Shown here: one piece after another, positions 32,829 through 43,112 of the stretch | How positions within the stretch are numbered: the stretch's first letter is position 1 | Layout of the letters: every line of letters begins with the position of its first letter | DNA from: Tribonema minus | Lineage: Eukaryota > Sar > Xanthophyceae > Tribonematales > Tribonemataceae | Reading direction: 5' to 3' | Assembly: GCA_017506865.1 (NCBI GenBank) | Contig: JAFCMP010000235.1 | Span: 744,001-808,000 of the forward strand | DNA length: 64,000 bases | The notes under the pieces: model-generated | Seen by the model: only the letters and a program-made list of their open reading frames with translations | The model's database searches: none | What the model was told of the DNA's origin: nothing | Program-made: the position numbers and the translations under genes

Positions 32829-35242
32829 TACGGTGGATGAGGGGAGCGCCGCACCGGCGGCTTACAGGCCCAAGGCGCCGCCGCCTCCCTCCGGTGCCGG
32901 CGGCTGGGCCGTCGAGGTGGAGAGGAAGTGGTGGCGGCGGACTGACCTTGGGGCAGCCCGCGCGCGGGGCGTGCAGCGGGGGGTTCCGCCGCCGAGCCCG
33001 GCGTGCGCTCAGCAGCCGTGCGCTTGCGGCTGGCGCGGGGTGTGCCACTGTCGGACATAAGCGCGCTGCTGTCACTGGCAGGCATGGGGGGCTGCCTACT
33101 GCGCGAGGGGGAGGCGCTGCAGTCGCTGCCGTGCCGAGCCGCTGGCGACGATGCGCGCCGACACCGCGAGCGCCCGCGTGAGCAAGAGCGCGGCGGCTGC
33201 CGCGGCGCCGCCGCTGCCTCCAGTGCCACCGCGGGGTCCGCTGCCGCGCTTGCGGCCGCTGCCGCTGCCGCGCTGGCAGCACCTACAGCAGGCGGCGGCG
33301 CGCCCGCCGCCGCCGCGCCTGCCGCCGCCGCGCCCGCCGCCGTTGCTCCGTCCGCCGCCACCGCCGCCGCAGCGCCAGCCGCTGCAGAGCTAGCCTCAAG
33401 GTCTCCCGCCACGGGCGTGGTGGCCACCGCGCCGGCGGCGTCCGCCGCCGGCACCGCCACGCTCGCAGCGTGCGCCGCTTCCTCTGTCAGCTGCGCCTCG
33501 AGTTGAGCGGTCGCCGCAGCGTTGCGCACCTGCTCTCCTTCGCGCAGGCTCCGTTGCTGCGCCGCCAGCCGCTCCGCACGAACTTGCTCTGCCAGAGACC
33601 GGTCGCGATCGGCCTCAGCAGCCCGCTTTCCCGCCTCGGAGGCTGCCAGCAGCTTTGTCAGTGCCTTGACCTGCTGCTGCAGCCCCTTCCGCGCGGTCCT
33701 CCCCTCCAGGATGGCCCCCTGCAGCTGCTGAATGCGCTGCTCCTGGCCCAGCTGCGCAGGGTCCGCGTCGGCCGCCGGCGGCGGCGGCGAGGCGCCCGGC
33801 GACGCGCTCGCCAGCGCGGGCGTCGAGGCGGCGGCAGCGTCCGTCGCGGCGGCGCCGGTCGCCGCCGGCGCTGGAGGGTGCGAGGCGGCGGCGCCGGTGG
33901 GCGCACGCTGCGTCGCGGCGGCTGCCGCCGCGGCGGCTGCAGCCGTGGCTACCGCAGGGGCACCGGCGGCTGTGCCAGTGGCGGCGGCTGGCGTGGTGCA
34001 GGCCGCGGGGAGCGTGGTGTGCGCGCAGCGCGTTGCCCGGCACTGCTGACCCGGGCGCGTGAAGTGCCGTCGCAGGCAGGACGGGCACGCTGTCAGATTG
34101 TCAGGGCCCAGCAGCCGCAGCGCTACTTCCGTGCCGTCCACCGCGCATAGGACCGAGTGCGCGAGTCGCCGCGCAACGCCGCGGACCACTGTTAGCTCCC
34201 AAACACCCGCGGCGCCTGGCGATGCCGCCGACGCCGGCGCCGCGGATGAGGCCGCACCGTTAATGCCTACGCCGCAGGTCTTCAGAGCGCTGGCCAGCAG
34301 CAGAAAGGCGGCGGAAGTGCCGCCGCCGCCCGCCCGCAAGCGCACCGGCGCGATGGGCATGCCAGGAGCTGCGAGTGCGGGCGCAAGCAGCATTGCAAGC
34401 TGCACTGCAGACCACGCCGCCGGCGCGCCGCGCACGGTGACCGTGACCGGGGCGCTCATGTCACCAGCGCGGGTGATGCGCAGGCGGAAGCCGCTGAAGC
34501 TGAAGTCAGCGGAGTCGCCGACCGTTCCGAGCGCCGCGTCAACGAGCGCGGCCGGCGCCCGCAAGCATAGCGTGCGGAAGTCATCACGAGGCGACAGAGG
34601 TCTGCACCCTTGAATAGGGACGCAAGTGAGGCAGCGTCTCCAGCGCCGGCCCTCGCCGCGTCGTGCATGTGCGTGAGCGCCGCCGCTAGCAGCTGCTGGC
34701 GCCCCCGCGTGAGTCGGGCGCGGCGCTGTGCAGCCGCCGCAGGGGTGCTGCGCTCGCGCTCGTGAGGCTGACGGGCCGGCGCGAGCTCTGCTAACAGTGC
34801 GCGGACGCTGGCCGGCAAGGCAGCCAAGTGCTCCTGGGTGTAGCAGGTGACTGGATCCACCGTAAACGAGACTAGGTCTGTGCCGGCTGCCGCCGCCGGC
34901 GGCACAAATGGCTGTCCCTCCGCTGTCGGACGGCCCTGCACGCGCGCCGCCATCGCCATGAGGCGGCCCGCAGCGGCTCCACCCTGGCGCCCCACCGCCG
35001 CGACAGCGGGGGGCACGAAGAAGTACTGCTCCTGTTCCGCGGCGTGGAACATCTCGCTCGCCTGTTGGTCTAGCTGCCCTGGAGTGAGGGCGGATGGGGC
35101 TGGGGTTGGCGTGTAGCTGCCTCGGGGAGTGAAGTAGGCTCCATCGTGGCCGTGCAGCAGCCGTGCCTCCTCCCGAAGCAGGTTGCTCTTCGCTGTAAGC
35201 GACGGGGGTGTTGTCGCAGTTTTGGCGGCTTTGGCCGCCCAC
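32828..35242 (-). CDS. LINE ORF1 (nucleic-acid-binding protein), frame change in 5' third
   Basis: The frame that ends in the TAATG overlap with ORF2 is open from 35242, but its first about 210 codons are Arg/Gly/Pro noise. Over 35190-34590 the protein-like reading is in another frame (LTPGQLDQQASEMFHAAEQE, then SVRALLAELAPARQPHERER). From about 34580 on, the ORF frame is protein-like (RDDFRTLCLRAPAALVDAAL, a CPSCLRRHFTRPGQQC zinc cluster, an Ala-rich linker, a coiled coil with QLQGAILEGRTARKGLQQQV). So there is one frame change near 34570-34620, of the size a single lost base would give. ORF1 proteins bind element RNA. I do not recognise a specific RNA-binding fold beyond the Cys cluster and coiled coil. 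Confidence 0.6.
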   Translation of the reverse strand: MGGQSRQNCDNTPVAYSEEQPASGGGTAAARPRWSLLHSPRQLHANPSPIRPHSRAARPTGERDVPRRGTGAVLLRAPRCRGGGAPGWSRCGPPHGDGGARAGPSDSGGTAICAAGGGSRHRPSLVYGGSSHLLHPGALGCLAGQRPRTVSRARAGPSASRARAQHPCGGCTAPRPTHAGAPAAASGGAHAHARRGEGRRWRRCLTCVPIQGCRPLSPRDDFRTLCLRAPAALVDAALGTVGDSADFSFSGFRLRITRAGDMSAPVTVTVRGAPAAWSAVQLAMLLAPALAAPGMPIAPVRLRAGGGGTSAAFLLLASALKTCGVGINGAASSAAPASAASPGAAGVWELTVVRGVARRLAHSVLCAVDGTEVALRLLGPDNLTACPSCLRRHFTRPGQQCRATRCAHTTLPAACTTPAAATGTAAGAPAVATAAAAAAAAAATQRAPTGAAASHPPAPAATGAAATDAAAASTPALASASPGASPPPPAADADPAQLGQEQRIQQLQGAILEGRTARKGLQQQVKALTKLLAASEAGKRAAEADRDRSLAEQVRAERLAAQQRSLREGEQVRNAAATAQLEAQLTEEAAHAASVAVPAADAAGAVATTPVAGDLEASSAAAGAAAAVAADGATAAGAAAAGAAAAGAPPPAVGAASAAAAAAASAAADPAVALEAAAAPRQPPRSCSRGRSRCRRASSPAARHGSDCSASPSRSRQPPMPASDSSALMSDSGTPRASRKRTAAERTPGSAAEPPAARPARGLPQGQSAATTSSPPRRPSRRHRREAAAPWACKPPVRRSPHPP

Positions 35243-35257
35243 GAGGCAGCAGCATGT

Positions 35258-35269
35258 TTGAAGTTGTAT
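35258..35269. repeat. Putative LINE target-site duplication, 5' side
   Basis: TTGAAGTTGTAT, identical to 28591-28602. This marks the left end of the mobile-element island that follows. Confidence 0.6.
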
Positions 35270-35292
35270 TATATGGGACCAGCAGGGCTGAG

Positions 35293-37932
35293 CACACTTT
35301 GTTTGAAGTTCAGCAGAAGCGGGCTGTATGGCTCAACACCAGGGCTGCCCCTCGTTGAGGCGCAGGTGGCCGCACCTTCATCATGGCGCCTGATTCTGCA
35401 GCAACTTGAAGCGGCAGGTGCAGGTGTACACCAGCATGCCACAAAACTCGCTCGTGGGAGCAGATACTTGCACCACAGCGCGGCAGCAGTCAGCGACCCG
35501 CTCGTATATTCAGCACTGAGCCCTGAACTGGGTGAGGCCCGTCAGGTGTAGGAGCGGGCGTCTATATCGGGTCAACCACGCCGGTGCAAGGCGAGCAGCA
35601 GCAGCAGCATCATCACCCACCAACAGCAGCAACAGGTGTCAGCACCAACACATACTGGAGAGGCAGCTTGTCCTTGCTGGCCCGCTTTTGCGGGTGAGCA
35701 GAAGCTTCGCAAGTCATACTCTGCCACTGAAGTGACGAGCCTTGATACCTGGTGCAATGTCCGCCTGTGAACCACTCTGTTTGCGGTGCTGGGCAACCGC
35801 CACCTGGGCAAGTACAGGCAACAGTGTCTGGAGCAGCTTGGCCTGGTTGATCGCGTGGCTGGAGCAGGGCGACGTACCTGTGAAAGACGACGCCACCACC
35901 GGTGCCACCGCTATTGGCAGCTCGCCATCAACGTTAACAGCAGCACTTAGTGGCATGCAGCCATCTTTGGAGGCGTCGTTTACACTCACGGCAGCTAGGT
36001 AACCGCTGCAGCACTTTGTCAGGAATGCCTTTGAGGACGGCAGTCGTGAGTTTGGCAAACATTGCCTTGCCCAGTCTTTTACCAGGTTCTGTGTTTTCGC
36101 TATGAAGCCACTTTGGATGCAGGACTGCTGTGGGCAGGCATCAGTGGTGCGACGCTGTGCGCATGTTAGCCCCACGTACAGCGCCCTCAGGTCTGAGAAC
36201 GTGCAATGAGGTGACCCCAACACAGCCTTTGCAGCTGCATTGGAGGTCTTGCAGAAACATGAGTTTACGTCCTTGCAAGGAGTCGTGGATGACATTGGTT
36301 TCAGTTCCCGCAGCCTATGCAACGCCGCCAGGAATAATCTGGGCTCACATAGAAGGGGCAACGGTGCTGCAGTGCCACCGGCAGTGGTAGCTGATGAAAA
36401 TACGTTGAAAATACGTTGAAAACGATGCATGGGCATTTGCTGGTGCTGTGCGGTGTAGAAGTGAAAGTGCCTGTTGCAAGTAGTTCAGATAAGCTTCTCC
36501 CGGACATGAATGCCAGTGCGCATGCCAATTCAAATACTTTCGGTCTAGGATATTTCACGATTGCCAACATGTCGCACATAATCTCGTTGACTGCTGGTGG
36601 TCCTGGTGCTTTGCTCAACACTTTGTTTGAAGTTAAGCAGAAGCGGGCTGTATGGCTCAACACCAGGGCTGCCCCTCGTTGAGGCGCGGGTGGCCGCACC
36701 TTCATCATGGCGCCTGATTCTGCAGCAACTTGAAGCGGCAGGTGCAGGTGTACACCAGCATGCCACAAAACTCGCTCGTGGGAGCAGATACTTGCACCAC
36801 AGCGCGGCAGCAGTCAGCAACCCGCTCGTATCATCAGCACTGAGCCCTGAACTGGGTGAGGCCCGTCAGGTGTAGGAGCGGGCGTCTATATCGGGTCAAC
36901 CACGCCGGTGCAAGGCGAGCAGCAGCAGCAGCACCATCACCCACCAACAGCAGCAACAGGTGTCAGCACCAACACATACTGGAGAGGCAGCTTGTCCTTG
37001 CTGGCCCGCTTTTGCGGGTGAGCAGAAGCTTCGCAAGTCATACTCTGCCACTGAAGTGACGAGCCTTGATACCTGGTGCAATGTTCGCCTGTGAACCACT
37101 CTGTTTGCGGTGCTGGGCAACCGCCACCTGGGCAAGTACAGGCAACAGTGTCTGGAGCAGCTTGGCCTGGTTGATCGCGTGGCTGGAGCAGGGCGACGTA
37201 CCTGTGAAAGACGACGCCACCACCGGTGCCACCGCTATTGGCAGCTCGCCATCAACGTTAACAGCAGCACTTAGTGGCATGCAGCCATCTTTGGAGGCGT
37301 CGTTTACACTCACGGCAGCTAGGTAACCGCTGCAGCACTTTGTCAGGAATGCCTTTGAGGACGGCAGTCGTGAGTTTGGCAAACATTGCCTTGCCCAGTC
37401 TTTTACCAGATTGTGTGTTTTCGCTATGAAGCCACTTTGGATGCAGGACTGCTGTGGGCAGGCATCAGTGGTGCGACGCTGTGCGCATGTTAGCCCCACG
37501 TACAGCGCCCTCAGGTCTGAGAACGTGCAATGAGGTGACCCCAACACAGCCTTTGCAGCTGCATTGGAGGTCTTGCAGAAACATGAGTTTACGTCCTTGC
37601 AAGGAGTCGTGGATGACATTGGTTTCAGTTCCCGCAGCCTGTGCAACGCCGCCAGGAATAATCTGGGCTCACATAGAAGGGGCAACGGTGCTGCAGTGTC
37701 ACCGGCAGTGGTAGCTGATGAAAATACGTTGAAAACGATGCATGGGCATTTGCTGGTGCTGTGCGGTGTAGAAGTGAAAGTGCCGGTTGCAAGTAGTTCA
37801 GATAAGCTTCTCCCGGACATGAATGCCAGTGCGCATGCCAATTCAAATACCTTCGGTCTAGGATATTTCACGATTGCCAACATGTCGCACATAATCTCGT
37901 TGACTGCTGGTGGTCCTGGTGCTTTGCTCAAC
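35293..37932. repeat. Recent tandem duplication, two units of about 1.32 kb
   Basis: Unit 1 (35293-36620) and unit 2 (36617-37932) are in the same orientation and differ at roughly a dozen single bases plus one 11-bp length difference in a short ACGTTGAAAAT repeat, so identity is about 99%. The junction falls in CTCAACACTTTGTTTGAAGTT. After unit 2 the sequence runs on through a CTG tract into single-copy sequence. The units cover the 3' part of a minus-strand recombinase-like gene. The duplication is younger than that gene's decay. Confidence 0.92.
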
Positions 37933-38824
37933 ACTTGCTGCTGCTGCTGCTGCTGTGCTGTGCTTGAATCTATGTGCGCTGCAGCAGGCACGTGCATGGA
38001 GCTGGAGCTGGAGCTGGGGCGGCATGAAACACTTTGCCGCTGGGCAGCACTGCGCAATGTGTCATCATGTATGCCAGGTATAGCACCTCTGATATTAGAT
38101 GACACTGATTGGGCCTGGCACTGTGCCTGCACTTGTGTGCTAGGTGCTCGTTGCGCCGCACAGCCGTGTGCTGGGCCACTTTGCAGTTCGCTTCACGTGA
38201 GGTATGGGCAGCATAAGTTTGCACAGGCAGGCTATAGCGTGCTGTTTGTGTCACTTCTTGGTTGTGCACTTCAGCGCCCGCCTGCGGCGTAGCACAGCCA
38301 GTGAGTACCTTTTCATTTGCTGAAATCTGCTGTGGTAGTTGCACCACGTTTGATCCAGCTTGACGCTCGGGCGGCCTGAGCTCTGTAACATAGGCTGGTT
38401 GCCGCACGAGGACAGCAAGCACGCCATCCACAGACACACTACCAGTGTACGAGTGTGCCGCAGTTTTATGTAAGCTGCCACTGACCTTGAGCTCGTACTG
38501 GCTGGAGAAGCTAAGGGAGTCAAATTCACCAGTGCGTGCTTTGACGTGTTCCGCCCATACCCTCTCCTCATCGCTCTTGGCATGGCATATCATGCACTCT
38601 GCGCGCCGGATAGCCTGTTCCATTCCTACCTTGTATGCATCACCGCGTTTCACAACGCTGTCATCATATGTTCTGCGCCACAGGCTTCTGATATGGGCGA
38701 GGTCGTCAGAAAGGGCCTCAGGGTCAGGGTGCACCTGCTCTAACCACCTTACTACCGTGTAGGGGCTCTTGCGCTCATGGAGCCATGTGGTGAGCTTGTG
38801 GATGAGCGTACTCGTGCACGGCAT
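35714..38824 (-). pseudogene. Telomere-resolvase-like tyrosine recombinase gene, decayed, 3' part duplicated
   Basis: Fossil of a recombinase gene read leftward from ATG 38824, with its distal part present twice because of the tandem duplication. N-terminal sense is seen in HKLTTWLHERKSPYTVVRWL. The catalytic-domain region shows ALAFMSGRSLSELLATGTF, LPLLCEPRLFLAALHRLREL and TFSDLRALYVGLT, the same order of segments as in the intact gene at 39021-40124. This order resembles telomere resolvases (protelomerases), a branch of tyrosine recombinases. The copy is broken in a few places and is unlikely to be active. It is divergent from the intact gene, with 196 bp between start codons. Parent element unknown. 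Confidence 0.55.
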
Positions 38825-39020
38825 TGCGCTTAGAGTGTGTTATGTGCAATGCAGTATATATATTTGCTCGGCAGTGGTGATTGCACCACCTGTGCGTCAT
38901 GTGTGTTTTCTGATCAAAGAATCGATAGACCGGTCAGTGAAAAGATGGGCTGCTCGGCGCCACACTTTCGATACGGTTGAATACGCACAAAAATATCTTG
39001 AATGATTGGTACTGCTACAG

Positions 39021-40124
39021 ATGCCTGCGACAAAGCTAACATATGGCGTGGACCATTGGCGAGTGACTCCAGTAGTCGCTTTTGCCATGAAGCGATGTAG
39101 GGGGGTGGATCTGCAGGGCCCATGTGATGCAAGGGGATACTTGCTTGAGGTGATGGCAGCGTGCTGTGACTGGATTGCCAGCGAGGACACATATAGAGAA
39201 AAATGTGCCGCTGCTGTTGGTGCGCAAAAGGACACCCTGCTGGCTGCTCGCAGACCGCTCAGCTCAAATAGCCTGGCTGCTGTTCTCACCAGTGTCCGTG
39301 TAGCATTGAGACGGCATGCGTGGGGTGACTCATTCAGGTGTCCCCTACTTGCTCATCGAAACATCACAAGGCAAGATGAGAGCTATAAAATTAAAGGTAG
39401 GCGTGGGTATTTCATTATGAATTTTGGGCATGTAATGCAGTGGGCTGCAGCTACTGTAGACTCACTAGTGACAACAGAGAAGGAACGTTTTGTGGCTTTG
39501 GGTTTAGTTTCGGGTATGCGCGGGGCTGAGCTGAGGGACCCTGCTTACACAGTAACGCGTGGAGACGCCGGCCACTTCATTACCAGCGAGCGCGCCAAGG
39601 GCGGGCAGGCGAACCATCGTGCACCTTTGTGGTGTGACTTCACCAAGTTTCAGAATGGACTTGCACTCTTGCGCTGTCGCTCCCCTCACGAGCTGAACAA
39701 CATGCAGCGCAAGCTAGACCTGGAGAAAGTACCTGCGCTCAAAACGATAGCAAACCTTTATCGCAAGCACTTTGGTGTAGCCATGACTGCGCACAAGATC
39801 AGGCAGATCTATGCAGCATATTGCTTCCACCACGAGTACGGACACCTGCGCCTGGAGTTTCAAGCACAGTACACCAATGCCATCAAAGCGTATTTGGGGC
39901 ATAGATCTGAGCGATCGTCATCTAGGTATGAGTTCATGAAGCACAGCCCAGCCATGGCTGCTGGAACATTTAATTGGCTTTCAAAGGATGACAACCGCGC
40001 ACCAGCTGCCCTTATAGAGCAGATGCAAGTTATCTCAGATGCGCTGGCGGACATGAACGCAGATGTTATTTTGAAAGCGCTTGCACAGATGCAGGTCATA
40101 GTTGAGCAGCACAGGTCATCGTAA
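39021..40124 (+). CDS. Tyrosine recombinase resembling telomere resolvases
   Basis: 367 residues from ATG 39021, single exon, looks whole. The catalytic set of tyrosine recombinases can be read in order: Arg167 (SGMRGAEL), Lys193 (SERAKGG), His258 and Arg261 (TAHKIRQIYAAY), His294 (YLGHRS) and Tyr303 (SSSRYEF). The stretch between Arg and His-x-x-Arg, with PLWCDFTKFQNGLALLR and LNNMQRKLDL, and the YAAYCFHHEYG that follows, recalls telomere resolvases more than Crypton or phage integrases. Such enzymes cut and rejoin DNA at short inverted sites, either to integrate an element or to close hairpin ends. Two related but decayed genes flank it. I take it as the recombinase of a mobile or virus-like element. 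Which end sites it uses is not visible. Confidence 0.75.
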   Translation: MPATKLTYGVDHWRVTPVVAFAMKRCRGVDLQGPCDARGYLLEVMAACCDWIASEDTYREKCAAAVGAQKDTLLAARRPLSSNSLAAVLTSVRVALRRHAWGDSFRCPLLAHRNITRQDESYKIKGRRGYFIMNFGHVMQWAAATVDSLVTTEKERFVALGLVSGMRGAELRDPAYTVTRGDAGHFITSERAKGGQANHRAPLWCDFTKFQNGLALLRCRSPHELNNMQRKLDLEKVPALKTIANLYRKHFGVAMTAHKIRQIYAAYCFHHEYGHLRLEFQAQYTNAIKAYLGHRSERSSSRYEFMKHSPAMAAGTFNWLSKDDNRAPAALIEQMQVISDALADMNADVILKALAQMQVIVEQHRSS

Positions 40125-40212
40125 AGCTGGACTATAACAAGTGCATGTGAATGCAGGTGGGCGGCACTGGATACCTAATGATGACATATCCATGCTGACC
40201 GCACGAGGGCCA

Positions 40213-40752
40213 TCACAGAGTGTGGCGCTCCCAGCAGAGGGTTGTCAGGTGGCTCGTGAGCACAAGAGAGGTGGGGCGCTGACATATATACTCCATGGTG
40301 CCATGACCAGTTCGATACGAGAAGCAGCGGAAGTGCTTACGCCCGTGAGCTGCACCAAGCATAACACTGCCATGTGCACACTTGGCGCATGTGCAGCCTG
40401 ACAGTGTGACTGAATTGTGCTTGTGCTGGCTGTGCCTCCCTCGCCCTTGTGCACCTGGGCTGGGCATGCACTGGTTCGCCTGCCCTGTGTACCGCATTAC
40501 GAAGGCCGTGGCGCAGAATGCGTTCTGAGCTGCAAGTGTGCGTGACGCTGATGGCTTGCTTGCTCTACTTCCGCCTACCTCTGCGCACAGGTGCGTGAGG
40601 TGTCTGGCGCAGGTCTTGTCCAGCACAACCTGTGCCTTATCACGATCCAAGGCGAGCCGGCACCCCATGCGGTTTGTGCTGCAAGAGCACATCATGACAT
40701 TTTGGGATCCAGCACAAAGCTGCTGCTGCACTACGCTGCGTACTTTTGGCAC
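40213..40752 (-). CDS. Hypothetical Cys/His-rich ORF in the island
   Basis: A minus frame of up to 179 codons beginning at a non-ATG codon, tail to tail with the recombinase. It includes KVRSVVQQQLCAGSQNVMM, a Cys/His-spaced part (CARHLTHLC) and CTCAKCAHG with further His and Cys, which could be zinc-binding. I do not recognise it. It may be a fragment of an element gene or chance. Confidence 0.25.
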   Translation of the reverse strand: MPKVRSVVQQQLCAGSQNVMMCSCSTNRMGCRLALDRDKAQVVLDKTCARHLTHLCAEVGGSRASKPSASRTLAAQNAFCATAFVMRYTGQANQCMPSPGAQGRGRHSQHKHNSVTLSGCTCAKCAHGSVMLGAAHGRKHFRCFSYRTGHGTMEYICQRPTSLVLTSHLTTLCWERHTL

Positions 40753-41808
40753 GGCAGGACTATTTGAGGCTGCACTGCACCACTTAGGATGACTTCATGG
40801 TGTTTGATGGGCGCGGCATTGAAAGGTGCGCAATCAGCGGAGCACATATCCATTTGCTTCTAGTTCCTTGACGTGCCTCCCCCACACGCCCAAGTGAAAA
40901 ATTCTGCGACTTATAGTGTGGAAGTTCAGCAGACCCAGATCCGGCGCCCAAAATGCACGTCCCTCAAAGGAAAGCCGCAATCCAGGTGATTGCTTCTTAG
41001 TGCCCATTCACTTGCCTGGTTCATGCAATGCTGCACAACTCAACTATGTTTTTTGTTCTGCCATCTTGTCGTTGTGAAGATCCGCCATGTGGCAAGTCAT
41101 CGACAATGCGCCGAGTTGCATTATGCTCATCACTGTCATGCCATATCACCAGCGCCCTGACATCATCAGTCATCAGCGCCCCACTTGCAGCCCTGATCCG
41201 GTAGCCGCAGCCACTTGTGAACTTGCCAACTTTTGCGCATTGACGCCAATGCGCAGCCTAGACGCTCACAATGTGGCCGCTGTCTTGTTTCACTGCCAGC
41301 GCCCTCGCAACAGCATTAAGCAGCCAGCAGCAGCAGCTGTCGTGGCCCATTGTCACATGGCAATAGATGTGCAGGACTTTGTACAGGCCCTCATGCGCAA
41401 TATGCACTGCAGCTGGTGCAACTTTCCAGCGGGCCGCTCCGCCGGTGTACCCTCGCTTGAATCAACTGGTTACGTCAGGCAATGATATAGCAATTGATGG
41501 GCGCACAGGGATTCTTGTCACCAATGCGCATGCGTAGGTGGAAAGGCAGCTGATTGATGCTGTTGTGGTGTTACACTGAAGAGAGCGTACGTTTATACAT
41601 AGGCATGTAGTAGCGCTGCTGTGCCAATGTACGTTTATACATGGGCATGTAGTCGCGCTGCTGTGCCAATGAGCGCAACATGAGTTGGGCAATAAGCAGC
41701 GCCAGCTGCAATAGACGCAGATGCCGTCCCTCGAGAGCATGGCAGCGCTACGCTAAGCCTGAGCTGTCGGCGCAGTACACTTATGCCATCACTGTAGAAG
41801 GTGATACT
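40753..41808. other. Island sequence without recognised gene
   Basis: Contains a 132-codon + frame from ATG 41087 without recognisable features, and a short tandem repeat at 41589-41672 (GTACGTTTATACAT, GGGCATGTAGT, GCGCTGCTGTGCCAATG twice). Nothing else is seen. Confidence 0.4.
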
Positions 41809-42400
41809 TTAGCCACCAGCTCTAGCAGTCATCTCCACCAGGGTTATCACATTGAGGAACTTGCACGTACCACATCCATCACTGCGAGCTGCATAGCAAC
41901 TGCGGAGGTGATGAGTGTGCATCTTTGTGCCAAAGTGCGCTGTAAAGTTAGTTGCCAAGACCTGTGTGAACTTGATATCATCGAGATTGACTCTGCTCTG
42001 TAGCTTGCATAGTGCTGCAGGTGACACGGCTCGTATGCGCTCAAGCGCAGCCAAGAAAGGAGCAAACTCACAGTGCAGGGGGGGCACCCCTGCCCCCCCG
42101 CCCTTTGCACGTGAACTACATCTGAACGTATTGGGCTGCGCGCCATTGGTGATGTGATACTGCCTGCCGCACACTTCAGCAAATCGCAACCCACTACAAA
42201 GCATGATTGCTGCCACCAGCTCTACATCTGATGCCCGGCTGTCAGATTTTATGTGCTCAGCACTCTGCATCTCACAGCTATGTTGGTGACTAGATAGCCG
42301 AGTGCCGTTTTAGCTTCATACATTGGCTTCTGTGTTTCCATGTTTGTGAGAGCAAGTGCTGGACACCTGAATGAGTCACCCTAGTGATAACAGTTTAGGC
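41809..42400 (-). pseudogene. Second tyrosine recombinase of the 39021 type, decayed
   Basis: Minus strand. AAIMLCSGLRFAEVCG, SSRAKGGG, KLQSRVNLDDIKFTQVLATN and THHLRSCYAA line up in order with the intact recombinase at 39021-40124. The nucleotide sequence upstream (GGTGACTCATTCAGGTGTCC, near 42370) is shared with it. It is a fossil with a few breaks. It is clearly the same gene family as 39021-40124 but not a recent duplicate. Confidence 0.6.
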
Positions 42401-42655
42401 GCTTGCGCACCTTGGTCAGCACTGTAGCATTGGTAAAGTCAGTAAAACCATCCTCACGCATCTCTTCCACCCACCACTCACATTATTTTAAGTACCGACA
42501 TCGAGTGCCCCTTCTCATTGCGCTCTCCATTTCGGTCACAGTCATGCAGCGCAACAACAGCAAAACAGACAGCATAGTCTACTCTGCCGTCCATGATATG
42601 ACTTTACACACACTGTACATATTTAAGAGCTATCTTTGCGCGAGACATGTCAGGG

Positions 42656-42934
42656 TTAGGGTTTATACCAGCTCCGAGCGTTTGCATCCCACTTACAGCC
42701 GGCTTTCACTGCGTCAGCGCGGTCGTCATAGCTATAGTGTCGCCAGTCTTTGTTCCCCCAGGGGTTGGCGGCTTGGGCGTCCTCCTCACACATCCACTGC
42801 TTGCACACTTGCCATGGTGCAGGAAGACAAACATACCACTTTTTTTCGCTCATATCGAAACGGGCTCCTAAAGCCTTGGCGAGGTTCTTTTCTTTGTATG
42901 GCACGTTCAAGTATACGCGACGAGTAGGGTCCAT
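42656..42934 (-). CDS. Small protein with two DUF5710-like motifs
   Basis: 92 residues from ATG 42934. The first motif, RVYLNVPYKEKNLAKALGAR followed by FDMSEKKWYV, is a close match to the DUF5710 consensus. A second, shorter motif (DDRADAVKAGCKWDANARSW) repeats its end. DUF5710 occurs alone or attached to primases and topoisomerases in phage, plasmid and viral proteins and is thought to bind nucleic acid. The gene is divergent from the zinc-finger gene across the repeat cluster. It looks whole. Confidence 0.7.
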   Translation of the reverse strand: MDPTRRVYLNVPYKEKNLAKALGARFDMSEKKWYVCLPAPWQVCKQWMCEEDAQAANPWGNKDWRHYSYDDRADAVKAGCKWDANARSWYKP

Positions 42935-43112
42935 GATGTCCTATTGCTATAATACACCAGACAACAAAATAAATGCTTGAGTTTTCACATCCTCACATTA
43001 TAAAGAAGTCCTGTTCTGTGTGTAAAGTGAGAGTTGAATAGGCTACAAAACTTAGTTGAATGTGCCAGTAAGGTGAAAGTTGAAATGGGTCTCAAATACT
43101 TAGTTGAAGGTT

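Larger units (their letters stand above)
28603..35257 (-). mobile_element. Non-LTR retrotransposon (LINE) with RT and probable restriction-like endonuclease
   Basis: A 6.65-kb, very GC-rich block, flanked by a perfect 12-bp direct repeat (28591-28602 and 35258-35269) and carrying two ORFs in LINE order. There is no poly(A) tail at the predicted 3' end, only a short 3' UTR of about 59 bp. A T-rich run on the + strand at 28524-28554 lies outside the repeat and could alternatively be the tail, but no matching duplication was found for that boundary. ORF2 is uninterrupted, so the insertion is young. The 5' end is probably truncated, since ORF1 shows coding sense right up to the repeat without an early ATG. 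The element is oriented like CFAP206, whose start codon is 86 bp from the predicted 3' end. Confidence 0.85.

Noticed and set aside
29600-34613. Many long + strand frames opposite the LINE
   Set aside because: GC-rich shadows of ORF1 and ORF2.
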